From: Alterluteimonas quercicellularis
GTDB lineage: Bacteria; Pseudomonadota; Gammaproteobacteria; Xanthomonadales; Xanthomonadaceae
Assembly: GCF_021191635.1 (NCBI RefSeq)
Contig: NZ_JAIWPR010000022.1
Location: forward strand, 1 to 64,000
Direction of reading: 5' to 3'
DNA: 64,000 nucleotides
Below the pieces are notes generated by a model. It was not told the DNA's origin and searched no databases. It saw only the letters and a list, made by a program, of their open reading frames with translations. Every line of letters begins with the position of its first letter. Within the stretch, counting starts at the first letter, position 1. The translations under genes and the position numbers were made by a program. Positions 22,148-31,368 of the stretch are shown piece by piece.

Positions 22148-24451
22148 TCATGGGCCGGTGGCCGCCGTTCCGTTCCAGCGCGGGGGTTGCGCGCCGAGCA
22201 GGTGGCGGACGAAGAAATCGGACTGGCGGCGGTGCGCGTACTCGATCGGCCCCTCGGAGCGGCCGACCGCGTGCCCGCCGCCGGGAATGGCAAGCAGGTC
22301 GAAGTCCTTGCCGGCGCGGACCAGCGCGTCGGCGACCTGCATCGTCGAGGCCGGATCGACGTTGTCGTCCTGCTCGCCGAGGATCATCAGCAGCTCGCCC
22401 TGCAGCCGGTGCGCGTTGTCCACGCCGGAGGCGCGCGCGTAGTGGTCGCCCTCCCCTTCGGGAAGACCCATCCACTGCTCGTTCCAGCTGATCTTGTCCA
22501 TGCGGTTGTCGTAGCAGCCGTTCCACGCCACGCCGACCTTGTAGATGTCCGGGTGGAACAGCAGCGCGCCGAGCGTGCTCTGGCCGCCGGCGGAGGCGCC
22601 GTAGATGCCCACGCGCGAGATGTCGTAGGACGGATCGGTCGCGGCCAGCGCGCGGTGCCAGGCGATGCGGTCGGGAAAGCCCGAGTCGCCGAGGTTCTTC
22701 CAGGCCACGTCGTGGAAGGCCTTGCCGCGGTGCGCGGTGCCCATGCCGTCGATCTGCACGACGATGAAGCCCAGGTCCGCCAGCGCCTGCATGCCGATCT
22801 GCTTGTCGCCGCCGCTGTGGTAGCCGAACGGCCAGAAGGTCTTGGGCACGAAGGCGTCGTGCGGGCCGGCGTAGATGTTCTCGATCACCGGGTAGCGCTT
22901 CGCCGGATCGTGGTCGCGCGGGCGCACCACCAGGCCCCAGATGTCGGTCGTGCCGTCGCGGCCCTTGGCGACGAAGGGCTCGGGCGCGCGCCAGCCGGCC
23001 GCCTGCAGCGCGGAAATGTCGCCGCGCTCGATCTCCGCGACCAGGCCGCCGTCGGCGCGGCGCAGTTCCATCACAGGCGGCAGGTCCACGCGCGAGTGCA
23101 CGTCCACGTAGTGCGCCCCGTCGGGGGAAACCGCGACGTCGTGGTCGGCATCGGCATCGGTCAGCCGCGTCAGGTTCCCGCCGTCGAAATCCACCCGGAA
23201 CAGGTGGCGGAAGTACGGATCGCGCCCGGCATCCATGCCGCTGGCGGTGAACCAGACCCGGCGCGCGGCCTCGTCGACGCGCAGCACCTCGCGCACCACC
23301 CATTCGCCCTGCGTGATCTGGCGCTTCACCTCGCCGCTGCGTCCATCGAACAGGTACAGGTGCCGCCAGCCGTCGCGCTCGGACAGCCAGAGGATCTCCT
23401 CGCCCCGCCCGCCGACGTCGTGGCGGAAGCCGCGCCAGGTGTCGACGAAGGTCGCGCCCGGCTCGGCCACCGCGATCCACGGTCCCGCGACGTCGCCCTC
23501 GCCCGGCACGTCCACCGCGATGAGGTCCACGCGCTGGTGGCCGCGGTGCACGACCTCGAACGCGAAGCTGCCGCTGTCGCGCCGCCATTCGATCGGCGAC
23601 AGCCGGTAGGGATTCGCGAATTGCGCGGCGTCGATCTCGAAGCGGCGCCCGCGCCCGACGTCGAACAGCAACGGCCGCTCGACGTCGACCGCGTCGCCCG
23701 GCTTCGGGTACAGCTGCGTCCGCACACGCGGCTGCCGGCGGTCGCGCGGCGCCGCCTCCACCCGCACCACCTCGCGGCGGTCGCCGGGCTGGACCCGGTA
23801 CACCGCCAGCCAGCGCGAGTCCGGCGACCAGGCCAGGGTCTCGGGATCGTCGAAGTCCGCCGCGTGGCCGCCCTCGCCGCGCAGCACGACCGCCCCGTCG
23901 GAGACGCGGCGCACGACCACGTCGTGGCCGTCCACCGTCGCCTCGTGGCGCCCGTCTGGCGAGCGCCGCGGGCGGTCGTCGGCCGGCACCGCCAGGTCGC
24001 GCACCACGCCGAACGCGCGCGGCCGGCCCGGCCGCGCCGGCGCAGGCGCGCACTCGGCAGGCGCCAGCGTGCAGCGCCAGCGCGCGCCCGCGGCCTGGAA
24101 CGCGATCGCGGCGCCGCCGTCCTCGGCGGAGAAGGTCTCGAACGGCAGCCGCAGCGGGTCGTGGCGCCCGCCGCCGGCCCGCTCCAGCGCGACGGCGAGG
24201 GCGGCATGGTCGAATGCCGGCACGCGCTCGCCGCGGGTCAGTTCGTAACGCACGAAGGCGAACCCGCCGGCGACCGTCTTGCGGTAATGGAAGCTGTCGG
24301 CGTCGCGCCAGGTCGCCGGCCAGGCCACGTCGCGCGTGGTGCCGATCCAGCGTTCCCGCAAGCCGAGCGAGCGAGCGTAGTCCTCCGCGGACGGCGCCGC
24401 CTGCGCGATGCCGAGCCAACCCAGCAACAGCCATGCCGCGATGCTTCTCAT
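22148..24451 (-). CDS. DPP-IV-type S9 family peptidase
   Basis: A 767-residue exported serine peptidase: signal peptide (MRSIAAWLLLGWLGIAQA), N-terminal beta-propeller of the DPPIV_N type (residues about 60-500, with RHLYLFD, LSERDGWRH, ASGMDAGRDPYFRHLF), and C-terminal alpha/beta-hydrolase domain. The catalytic triad is Ser in IYGASAGGQS, Asp in LGEQDDNVDP and His in PGGGHAVGR. The elbow GASAGG differs from GWSYGG of classical DPP-IV but matches a Xanthomonad subgroup as I recall. DPP-IV enzymes release Xaa-Pro dipeptides, so a role in freeing proline/hydroxyproline dipeptides fits the location. It is 31 bp downstream of the permease. Confidence 0.88.
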   Translation of the reverse strand: MRSIAAWLLLGWLGIAQAAPSAEDYARSLGLRERWIGTTRDVAWPATWRDADSFHYRKTVAGGFAFVRYELTRGERVPAFDHAALAVALERAGGGRHDPLRLPFETFSAEDGGAAIAFQAAGARWRCTLAPAECAPAPARPGRPRAFGVVRDLAVPADDRPRRSPDGRHEATVDGHDVVVRRVSDGAVVLRGEGGHAADFDDPETLAWSPDSRWLAVYRVQPGDRREVVRVEAAPRDRRQPRVRTQLYPKPGDAVDVERPLLFDVGRGRRFEIDAAQFANPYRLSPIEWRRDSGSFAFEVVHRGHQRVDLIAVDVPGEGDVAGPWIAVAEPGATFVDTWRGFRHDVGGRGEEILWLSERDGWRHLYLFDGRSGEVKRQITQGEWVVREVLRVDEAARRVWFTASGMDAGRDPYFRHLFRVDFDGGNLTRLTDADADHDVAVSPDGAHYVDVHSRVDLPPVMELRRADGGLVAEIERGDISALQAAGWRAPEPFVAKGRDGTTDIWGLVVRPRDHDPAKRYPVIENIYAGPHDAFVPKTFWPFGYHSGGDKQIGMQALADLGFIVVQIDGMGTAHRGKAFHDVAWKNLGDSGFPDRIAWHRALAATDPSYDISRVGIYGASAGGQSTLGALLFHPDIYKVGVAWNGCYDNRMDKISWNEQWMGLPEGEGDHYARASGVDNAHRLQGELLMILGEQDDNVDPASTMQVADALVRAGKDFDLLAIPGGGHAVGRSEGPIEYAHRRQSDFFVRHLLGAQPPRWNGTAATGP

Positions 24452-24482
24452 GCTCGCTCCCCTCGCCGTGCCGCGCGCGTCG

Positions 24483-26051
24483 CTAGACGCCATCGTCCTC
24501 TTCCAGCGCGAGTTCCCCCGCACGCAGGCCGGAACGCGCGGCCCAGTGGTAGATGCCGAACGCGATCGCCGCGACCGCCAGCGTGTCCCAGGGATGCGCG
24601 ATCGCGCCGCTGCCGCCGAACGAACCGAGGCAGGACACGCCCATGACCAGCAGATAGAACACGATCAGCCACAGCGAGCACTGCACCTGCCGCCGCAGCC
24701 TCGCGCGGCCCGCCTCCGACGGCAGCCGGTAAAGCACGTAGGCCGCGAACATCGCCACCTGCAGGCCCAGCAGCCAGGACAGCGTCTCCCAGCGCGACCA
24801 GTACACGATCAGCGCGGCCACCACGAACGACACCGGCCCCAGCACGCCGAGCGCGCGTACCCTGAAGGGCCGCGCGAGACCCGGCGCGCTGCGGCGCAGC
24901 GCGGCCACCGTCACCGGCGCCGCCGCGTAGCTGAGCATCAGCGCGGCCGACACCACGCCGATCAGCTTCTCCCAGGACGGGAACGGCAGGGTCCAGAACA
25001 CCGACAGCGCGAAGCTCAACCACAGCGCCGGACGCGGGATGCCGGATTTCGCGTCCACCCGGGTCAGCGGCCCGATGCCGACGCTGCGCGCCCAGCCGTA
25101 GATCACACGCGGGGTGGCGCTCATGTAGATGTTGCCGGTGCCGCTGGGCGAGACCACCGCGTCGGCCACCACCAGCCAGGCCAGCCAGCCCAGGCCCAGC
25201 ACCAGCGCGATGTCGCGGTAGGGCAGCGAGTACAGCGCGTCGATGCCGGCCCAGCCGTTGGCGATCTGCTCGGTCGGGATGCTGCCCAGGAACGACAGCT
25301 GCAGCAGCACGTAGATCGCCGTGGACAGCAGGATCGACAGGATCAGCGCGATCGGGATGGTGCGCTGCGGGTCCTTGACCTCGCTGGCCACCGACACGAT
25401 GGGCGTCAGCCCCAGGTAGGCGAAGATGATGCCGCCGGTCGAGATCGCCGCCTGTACGCCGGCCGCGCCGTAGGGCGCGAAACCCTGGACGCTCATGTTC
25501 TCCGGCCGGAAGCTCGACAGCAGCAGCACGATCACCAGCACCGGCACCATGAACTTGAACACGCTGACGATGTTGTTGGAGATCGCGAAGCTCTTGACGC
25601 TGAAGTAGTTGAGCAGGAAGAACAGCACCAGCAGGCCGAGCTGCACCGCCCAGCCGAGCGGGGTCGGGCTGGTGCCGTCGGGCCCGGTGAGGCCGGGGAA
25701 CCACGCCGCCGCGTACTGGCGGCTGGCCACCGCCTCGATCGCGATCAGGCTGGAGAACGCGATCAGGGTGATGAACCCCATCAGCGAGCCGAGCAGCGGC
25801 CCGTGCGAGTACTCCGGGTAGCGCACCACGCCGCCGGCGCGCGGCAGCGCCGCGCCCAGCTCGCAGTACACCAGACCGAGCAGGAACACGGCGAAGCCGC
25901 CGCACAGCCACGACAGGATGCCTGCCGGGCCGGCCATCGCGGCCACGTGGCTGGCGGCGAACAGCCAGCCGGACCCGAAGATCGAGCCGAGCCCGATGAA
26001 GGTCAGGTCGGTCAGGCTGAGCGTCTTGCGGAACTTGCCTTCTACGGTCAT
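24483..26051 (-). CDS. APC-family amino-acid permease
   Basis: A 522-residue inner-membrane permease with 12 or more predicted helices. The N-terminal FRKTLSLTDLTFIGLGSIFGSGWLFAASHVA is the typical TM1 helix-break (GSG) of amino acid-polyamine-organocation transporters. Substrate is not readable; position beside the hydroxyproline catabolic genes and peptidases suggests proline/hydroxyproline or small amino acids. ATG at 26051 gives MTVEGKFRKTLS. It is separated from the aldehyde dehydrogenase by 160 bp, in which I see a GC-rich inverted repeat but no T-tract terminator. Confidence 0.9.
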   Translation of the reverse strand: MTVEGKFRKTLSLTDLTFIGLGSIFGSGWLFAASHVAAMAGPAGILSWLCGGFAVFLLGLVYCELGAALPRAGGVVRYPEYSHGPLLGSLMGFITLIAFSSLIAIEAVASRQYAAAWFPGLTGPDGTSPTPLGWAVQLGLLVLFFLLNYFSVKSFAISNNIVSVFKFMVPVLVIVLLLSSFRPENMSVQGFAPYGAAGVQAAISTGGIIFAYLGLTPIVSVASEVKDPQRTIPIALILSILLSTAIYVLLQLSFLGSIPTEQIANGWAGIDALYSLPYRDIALVLGLGWLAWLVVADAVVSPSGTGNIYMSATPRVIYGWARSVGIGPLTRVDAKSGIPRPALWLSFALSVFWTLPFPSWEKLIGVVSAALMLSYAAAPVTVAALRRSAPGLARPFRVRALGVLGPVSFVVAALIVYWSRWETLSWLLGLQVAMFAAYVLYRLPSEAGRARLRRQVQCSLWLIVFYLLVMGVSCLGSFGGSGAIAHPWDTLAVAAIAFGIYHWAARSGLRAGELALEEDDGV

Positions 26052-26211
26052 GGGTCCTCCCTCGGCACCCTCTTGGATCGCGCCGCGGCCTCCCCGCCAC
26101 GGCGCGACCGGTCAGCGTCCCTTGCGCCGGCGCCTCATGCGCTGGCGCGGCCGGCCGGCGGAGCCGGCCGCGAAAAACCCGCGTCGCATGGCGATGGCCA
26201 TGGCGCCGCGC

Positions 26212-27807
26212 TCATCCGCCCTCGCCGAGATCGGCGACGGTCCAGCGGCCGTCCACCTGGCGCCACACGCCGCCGGGATTGCGGTCGCGCAGCAGCGGCG
26301 GCAGCAGCGCGTCCGGGACGTGGTCGTAGCTGTGCAGCGCCGCGAAGCGGCGGATCGCGCCCGGCATGCCGACCGCTGTGAAGCCCGGGTGGCTGGCCGC
26401 GGGGAACGGGCCGCCGTGGTTCATCGCCGGACTGACCGCGACCCCGGTGGGCATGCGGTCCACGATCAGCCGCCCCACCCGCGGCCGCAGCAGCGGCAGC
26501 AGCGCCGCGGCCTCGGCATCGTCGCCGCCGTCGGCGGCGCGGTACACGGTGGCGGTGAGGTTGCCCTCGAAGGCCTGGGCGATCGCCCGCGCCTGCGCCG
26601 CATCGGCGCTGCGCACCAGCAGCGACACCGGGCCGAAGGCCTCGCCCTGCAGCCGGGCGGCGTCGGCCAGGAAGGCCTCGCCGTCCGCGGACAGCAGCGC
26701 CGGCGCGACCCGGAAGCCGTCGCCCTCCGGCGCGGCGGCGCCGGCGACGCGCTGCGCGCCGGCCTGCAGCAGCGCGTCCACCGCGGCGTGCAGCTGGCGC
26801 CGGCCGTCCTCGGAGAACAGCACCTGCGCCGGGGCGGCGTCGAAGCGCGCCGCGGCCGCGGCCGCGAAGGCGTCGCCCGCCGCGCTGCGCGGCACCACCA
26901 CCAGTCCGGGATTGGTGCAGAACTGGCCGCTGCCCATCGTGCACGAGGCGAAGAACTCCTGCGCCAGCGCCTCGCCGCGCTCGGCCAGCGCGCCGTCGAG
27001 CAGGAACACCGGGTTGACGCTGGACAGCTCGGCGTAGAACGGCACCCCGGCCGCGTCCGCGGCGGCCTTCAGGCGCAGCCCGCCGGCGCGGCTGCCGGTG
27101 AAGGCGACCGCGCCGATCGCGCGCCGCCCGACCAGGGCCAGCCCGGTCGCCGGCTCCAGGTGGTAGAGCATCTGCACCGCCGCCGCCGGCAGCCCGGCGC
27201 CGCGCAGCGCCGCGTGCGCGATCCGCGCCAGCGCGCGGCTGGTGGCCGGGTGCAGCGGGTGCGCCTTGGCCAGCACCGGGTTGCGTGCGGCGATCGCCGA
27301 GGCGAAGTCGCTGCCGGCGACCGCGTTGAAGGCGAACGGGAAGTTGTTCGGCCCGAACACCACCACCGGCCGGCCCAGCGGGCCGTAGGCCGAGCGCAGG
27401 CCGGCGGCGGTGTCGATGACCGGGTGGGTCCAGCTCGCCTCGCGCGCGGCGCGCGCGGCCTGCCGCAGCTGGCCGCTGGTGCGCGGCAGTTCCACGTCGC
27501 GCAGGCGCGGCGAGGCGGCCAGCGCGGTCTCCGCGTGCGCCAGCGCGACCAGTTCGTCGGCGGCCGCCTCGATGCCGTCGGCGTAGGCGTCCAGGAACGC
27601 GGCCACCCGCACCGGATCGGCCGCGGCCAGCTCCGGCGCCGCGGCCTCGGCCGCCATCACCGCGGCCTCCACCTCCTCCGCGCCGCTGACCGGGAACCAC
27701 GGGCCGATCTCCTCGCCGGTGGCGGGATCGCGCGCGCGGAAGCGGCCGGCCGGCGCGACCGCGTCGTGCCAGCCGCCCGCCACCAGGACCTGCTGCAGGG
27801 CGTCCAC
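26212..27807 (-). CDS. NADP-dependent 2,5-dioxopentanoate (alpha-ketoglutarate semialdehyde) dehydrogenase
   Basis: A 531-residue aldehyde dehydrogenase. The NAD(P)-binding region shows FGPNNFPFAFNAVAGSD and LAKAHPLHPATS, the glutamate base is in FYAELSSVNPVF, and the catalytic cysteine is in MGSGQFCTNPGL. Sequence pattern and length match the long (type III) ketoglutarate semialdehyde dehydrogenases that finish hydroxyproline and some sugar-acid pathways, giving 2-oxoglutarate. It starts one base after the deaminase stop, so it is the last enzyme gene of the operon. Assignment to hydroxyproline rests on context. Confidence 0.92.
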   Translation of the reverse strand: MDALQQVLVAGGWHDAVAPAGRFRARDPATGEEIGPWFPVSGAEEVEAAVMAAEAAAPELAAADPVRVAAFLDAYADGIEAAADELVALAHAETALAASPRLRDVELPRTSGQLRQAARAAREASWTHPVIDTAAGLRSAYGPLGRPVVVFGPNNFPFAFNAVAGSDFASAIAARNPVLAKAHPLHPATSRALARIAHAALRGAGLPAAAVQMLYHLEPATGLALVGRRAIGAVAFTGSRAGGLRLKAAADAAGVPFYAELSSVNPVFLLDGALAERGEALAQEFFASCTMGSGQFCTNPGLVVVPRSAAGDAFAAAAAARFDAAPAQVLFSEDGRRQLHAAVDALLQAGAQRVAGAAAPEGDGFRVAPALLSADGEAFLADAARLQGEAFGPVSLLVRSADAAQARAIAQAFEGNLTATVYRAADGGDDAEAAALLPLLRPRVGRLIVDRMPTGVAVSPAMNHGGPFPAASHPGFTAVGMPGAIRRFAALHSYDHVPDALLPPLLRDRNPGGVWRQVDGRWTVADLGEGG

Positions 27808-27808
27808 G

Positions 27809-28711
27809 TCAGAGCCCCGGGTGGGTCTTGATGGCGTGCTCGATGATGCGCAGCGCCTGCTCGCGCTCCGCGCCCTCGAGCGTCAGCCGCGGCGCGCGCA
27901 CGCGCTCGTTGCCCCAGCCCACCAGCTGCTGGGTCAGCTTGATGAGCTGCACGAACTTCGGCACCGTGTCCAGGCGCAGCACCGGCAGGAACCAGTCGTA
28001 GAGCTCCTTGACCGCCGCGTAGCCGCCTTCGCGGGCGCGCTCGAACAGCGCCACCGACTCGGCCGGGTAGGCGTTGACCTGGCCCGCGATCCAGCCGGTC
28101 GCGCCCATCGCGATGCCCTCCACGATCGCGTCGTCGATGCCGGTCATCAGCACCAGCCGGTCGCCCGACAACGCCTGGATCGAGGCGAAGCGGCGCAGGT
28201 CGCCGGAGGACTCCTTGACCGCCTCGATCTGCGGGAACTCCTCGGCCAGGGCGACGATCTGCTCGGCGGTGAAGTCGGTCTTGTAGGCGATCGGGTTGTT
28301 GTACAGCAGCACCGGCAGCGAGGTCGCGGCGACCACCGCGCGCACGTGCTCGCCCATCTCGCGCCAGTCGGTGGAGTACGCGTAGGGCGGCAGCACCATC
28401 AGCCCGCGCGCGCCCTCGGCCTCGGACGCGCGGGCCAGGCGCACCGCCTCCTCGGTCGACAGCGCGGCGATGCCCGGGATCACCGGCGCGCGCTCGCCCA
28501 GCGCATCGACCAGGGTGCGCACGATCGCGATCTTCTCGTCGAACGACAGCGTGCTGCCCTCGCCCAGCGAGCCGAAGGGCACGATGCCGATGCAGCCGGC
28601 CTCGACCTGCCAGAGCGCGTGGCGGGCCAGGAACGCGTGGTCGACCTGGCCGTCCTCGGCGAAGGGAGTGGTGATGGCGGGGATCACGCCCTGCCACATG
28701 GATCGGCTCAT
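27809..28711 (-). CDS. 1-pyrroline-4-hydroxy-2-carboxylate deaminase
   Basis: A 300-residue DapA-superfamily enzyme. Lys166 in IEAVKESSGD is the Schiff-base lysine and Tyr137 in LYNNP the conserved proton relay; GSLGEGSTLS replaces the GTTGES of true DapA. In the hydroxyproline pathway this enzyme deaminates and dehydrates 1-pyrroline-4-hydroxy-2-carboxylate to 2-oxoglutarate semialdehyde. The ATG at 28711 overlaps the stop of the oxidoreductase (28708), and the next gene follows after one base, so the operon is tightly packed. Confidence 0.92.
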   Translation of the reverse strand: MSRSMWQGVIPAITTPFAEDGQVDHAFLARHALWQVEAGCIGIVPFGSLGEGSTLSFDEKIAIVRTLVDALGERAPVIPGIAALSTEEAVRLARASEAEGARGLMVLPPYAYSTDWREMGEHVRAVVAATSLPVLLYNNPIAYKTDFTAEQIVALAEEFPQIEAVKESSGDLRRFASIQALSGDRLVLMTGIDDAIVEGIAMGATGWIAGQVNAYPAESVALFERAREGGYAAVKELYDWFLPVLRLDTVPKFVQLIKLTQQLVGWGNERVRAPRLTLEGAEREQALRIIEHAIKTHPGL

Positions 28712-30021
28712 GGATGGACTCCTGTACGTGTCGTCATGGAAGGATCCGCCGCGCCGAACGAGGCCAGCACGTCCAGCGGAACGGGGAACACCGGCGGCCG
28801 GAAGCCGCCGCGGGGAAAACGCCCGAGCTCGGCGAGCGCTGCGCCGCAGACGCGGCCCTGGCAGGCGCCCATCCCGACGCGGGTGGCGAGCTTGGCTTCG
28901 CGCGCGTCGGCGAACGGGGCCAGCGCGCCCAGCCGCACGTCCTCGCAGCGGCAGACCACGGTGTCGTCGCAGGCCAGCCGGTGCAGGCGCGGGTCGAGCG
29001 CGAAGGCATGGCGCAGGCCCGCGGCGAAGCGGCGCGCATGCGCGCGGCGCGGCGCCAGCGCGAGCGCGGCGTCCGCATCGCCCGCGGCGGCGCGGCCGGC
29101 GATGCGGCCCTCGATCCGCGCGCAGTCCACGCCGCCGACGCCGCAGGCCTCGCCGGCGGCGAACACGCCCTCGACGCTGGTGCGCATCTGCGCGTCCACC
29201 CGCACGCCCGCGTGCGGGCCGTCGTCGTGCAGCGCGCAGCCGAGCGCGTGCGCCAGTTCCAGGTTGGGCACCAGGCCGAAGCCGCAGGCGAGCAGGTCGC
29301 AGGGCACGGTGCGGCGGCCGCCGCCGGCCACGGCGAGTTCCACCGCCTCCAGCCGCGTATCGCCCAGCGCCCGCAGCACGTGGCTGCCGGCGAGATAGCG
29401 CGAGCGCCACAGCGCCGTGCGCAGCCGCGCGGCCTGCGCCGCCTTGCCGGGCCAGCGCCACAGGCCGAGCGCGAAGCCGGCCAGCGCCTCGCGCCCGGCC
29501 TGCTCGTGGATGCCGACGACGCGCGCGCCGTGGCGGCGCAGCGTGTGCGCGGCCGCGAGCAGCAGCGGTCCGCTGCCGGCGACCACCGCGCGCACGCCGC
29601 GCAGCGGCCAGCCCTGCTTGGCCAGCGCCTGCGCGCCGCCGGCGCCGACCACCCCCGGCAGCGTCCAGCCGGGGAACGGCAGCAGCAGTTCGCGCGCGCC
29701 GGTGGCCAGCACCAGCGCGCCGTAGTCGATCGACAGCGCGGCGGCGTCCTCGCGCACGAACAGCCGCCCGCCCGCGTGGCCCACCACTTCCGAGCGCGGC
29801 AGCAGGCGCACGCCGGCCGCGTCCGCCGCGTCCAGCGCGCGGCGCGCGGCCGGCGGCGCGCCGTGCGCGCTGTCGTGCCGCCACACCTGCCCCCCGGGCA
29901 TCGGCTGCGCGTCCACCAGCAGCACGCGGGCGCCGCGGCGCGCGGCCTCGCCGGCGGCGGCCAGCCCGGCCGGCCCGGCGCCGACCACGGCCACGTCGCA
30001 GCGGGCCAGGCGCTCAGCCAC
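28708..30021 (-). CDS. D-hydroxyproline dehydrogenase, FAD/NAD(P)-binding (HcnB-like) subunit
   Basis: A 437-residue flavoprotein. The N-terminal FAD-binding GxGxxG is VAVVGAGPAGLAAAGEAARRG; a second dinucleotide fold (VVAGSGPLLLAAAHTL) follows, and the C-terminal region has a BFD-like [2Fe-2S] cysteine set, VCRCEDV and GACQGRVCG. This is the architecture of HcnB/OoxA-type subunits in heteromeric D-hydroxyproline or opine dehydrogenases. It lies with the small [2Fe-2S] and DadA-like subunits in consecutive overlapping genes, so the three probably form one membrane-associated complex that passes electrons to quinone. Confidence 0.9.
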   Translation of the reverse strand: MAERLARCDVAVVGAGPAGLAAAGEAARRGARVLLVDAQPMPGGQVWRHDSAHGAPPAARRALDAADAAGVRLLPRSEVVGHAGGRLFVREDAAALSIDYGALVLATGARELLLPFPGWTLPGVVGAGGAQALAKQGWPLRGVRAVVAGSGPLLLAAAHTLRRHGARVVGIHEQAGREALAGFALGLWRWPGKAAQAARLRTALWRSRYLAGSHVLRALGDTRLEAVELAVAGGGRRTVPCDLLACGFGLVPNLELAHALGCALHDDGPHAGVRVDAQMRTSVEGVFAAGEACGVGGVDCARIEGRIAGRAAAGDADAALALAPRRAHARRFAAGLRHAFALDPRLHRLACDDTVVCRCEDVRLGALAPFADAREAKLATRVGMGACQGRVCGAALAELGRFPRGGFRPPVFPVPLDVLASFGAADPSMTTRTGVHP

Positions 30022-30271
30022 AGGTGCGCACCTGCATGCCGTCGGCCGCGGTCGTCAGGCAGGCGCGCCGCTGCGCGCCGCCGTCGATGGTCACCCGGCA
30101 CTCGAAGCACACGCCCATGCCGCACAGCGGGGCGCGCGGCTCGCCGCCGACCGAGGTGCGGAAACCGGCGCCCGCGATCGCGACCGCGGCGGCGACGCTG
30201 CTGCCGGCGCGCACCGCGACCTCGCGGCCGTCGACCGCCAGGCGCACCGTCGCCGCCGGCATCGGGCTCAT
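30014..30271 (-). CDS. D-hydroxyproline dehydrogenase, small [2Fe-2S] (HcnA-like) subunit
   Basis: An 85-residue plant-type ferredoxin-like protein. C50, C55 and C58 (CGMGVCFEC) plus C71 (RRACLTT) form the [2Fe-2S] site. The fold begins with VRLAVDGREVAVRAGSSVAAAV. It overlaps both neighbours (8 bp with the HcnB-like gene, 4 bp with the DadA-like gene), indicating equimolar expression as a subunit of the dehydrogenase. Assigned by motif and context. Confidence 0.92.
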   Translation of the reverse strand: MSPMPAATVRLAVDGREVAVRAGSSVAAAVAIAGAGFRTSVGGEPRAPLCGMGVCFECRVTIDGGAQRRACLTTAADGMQVRTCG

Positions 30272-31368
30272 GCCGCCACCCGCGCGGGATCGTAGGGCGC
30301 CGGGTCGATCGCCGGCGGCTGACCCAGCAGCAGGTCCAGCAGCAGCCGTGCGGTACCCGGCGCGGTGGTCACGCCCAGGCCCTCGTGGCCCGCGGCCACC
30401 CATACGCCGGGGCGGCCGGCCACGCGGCCGATGTAGGGCCGGCCGTCCGGCGTGCACGGGCGCAGGCCGGTCCAGGCGCGGATCGCCTGCAGGCCGCGCA
30501 GCACCGGCAGGAACTCGAACGCGCGCTCCAGCATGCGCCGCAGCATCGACGGGTCCACCTCGCGCTCGCGCCGGCCCTGCTCGCGCGAGGAGCCGATCAG
30601 CAGCTGCCCGCTGGGCCGCGGCTGCACGTTGAAGGCGACGCTGCTGTCGGCATCGCCGTGGGCGCTGTCGGCATAGCCCAGTTCCAGCAGCTGGTGGCGG
30701 ACCAGCCCGGGATGGCGGTCGGTGATCACCAGGTGCCCGCGGCGCACGCTCAGCGGCAGCGCAGGCAGCAGTTCCGGCAGGTCGCTGCCGGTCGCCACCA
30801 GCACCTGCCCGCGCAATACGGTGCCGTCGTCCAGGCGCACGCCGCCCGGCGCCAGCGCCAGCGCGCGGCGGCCGCGGTACACCGCCGCGCCGCCGGCCTG
30901 CGCGCGCGCCAGCAGCCAGGCGGCCACGCGCGGCGGGTACACCACCGCCTCGCGCGGCACCCGCATGCCGCCGGCCAGTCCCGGCGCCAGGTGCGGTTCG
31001 CAGGCGTACAGGGCACGCGCGTCCAGCCGCTCGGCCTCGATGCCGGCCGCGGCCAGCCGCGCGATGCGTTCGGGGATGCGCTGCAGCTGCGTGGGCGTCT
31101 CCGCCAGCCACAGCGTGCCGCAGCGGCTGAACTCCGCCTCCGGCAGCGCGGCGAAGTCCTCCCACAGCCGTTGCGACAGCCGCGCCAGCGCCAGTTCCGC
31201 GGGATCGTCGTCCATCGCCACCAGGTGCCCCATCGAGGCCGCGGTGACGCCGCCGCCCGGCACGCCCGACTCCACCACCGCCACCCGCAGCCCGCAGCGC
31301 ACCGCCAGGTCCGCGCAGCTCGCACCGACGATGCCGGCGCCGACGACGATGAGGTCGAATCCGCTCAT
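30268..31368 (-). CDS. D-hydroxyproline dehydrogenase, catalytic FAD (DadA-like) subunit
   Basis: A 366-residue D-amino-acid oxidase/DadA-family flavoprotein. The FAD site is DLIVVGAGIVGASCADLAVRCG; the C-terminal GLRPCTPDGRPYIG and VAAGHEGLGVTTAPGTARLL motifs match this family. It should oxidise cis-4-hydroxy-D-proline (product of the epimerase) to 1-pyrroline-4-hydroxy-2-carboxylate. The ATG at 31368 overlaps the epimerase stop. It is the catalytic partner of the two small-cluster subunits downstream. Confidence 0.92.
   Translation of the reverse strand: MSGFDLIVVGAGIVGASCADLAVRCGLRVAVVESGVPGGGVTAASMGHLVAMDDDPAELALARLSQRLWEDFAALPEAEFSRCGTLWLAETPTQLQRIPERIARLAAAGIEAERLDARALYACEPHLAPGLAGGMRVPREAVVYPPRVAAWLLARAQAGGAAVYRGRRALALAPGGVRLDDGTVLRGQVLVATGSDLPELLPALPLSVRRGHLVITDRHPGLVRHQLLELGYADSAHGDADSSVAFNVQPRPSGQLLIGSSREQGRREREVDPSMLRRMLERAFEFLPVLRGLQAIRAWTGLRPCTPDGRPYIGRVAGRPGVWVAAGHEGLGVTTAPGTARLLLDLLLGQPPAIDPAPYDPARVAA

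Noticed and set aside
26140..26180. GC-rich inverted repeat between the semialdehyde dehydrogenase and permease as terminator
   Set aside because: On the transcribed strand the T-run precedes the stem, so it is not an intrinsic terminator for that operon.
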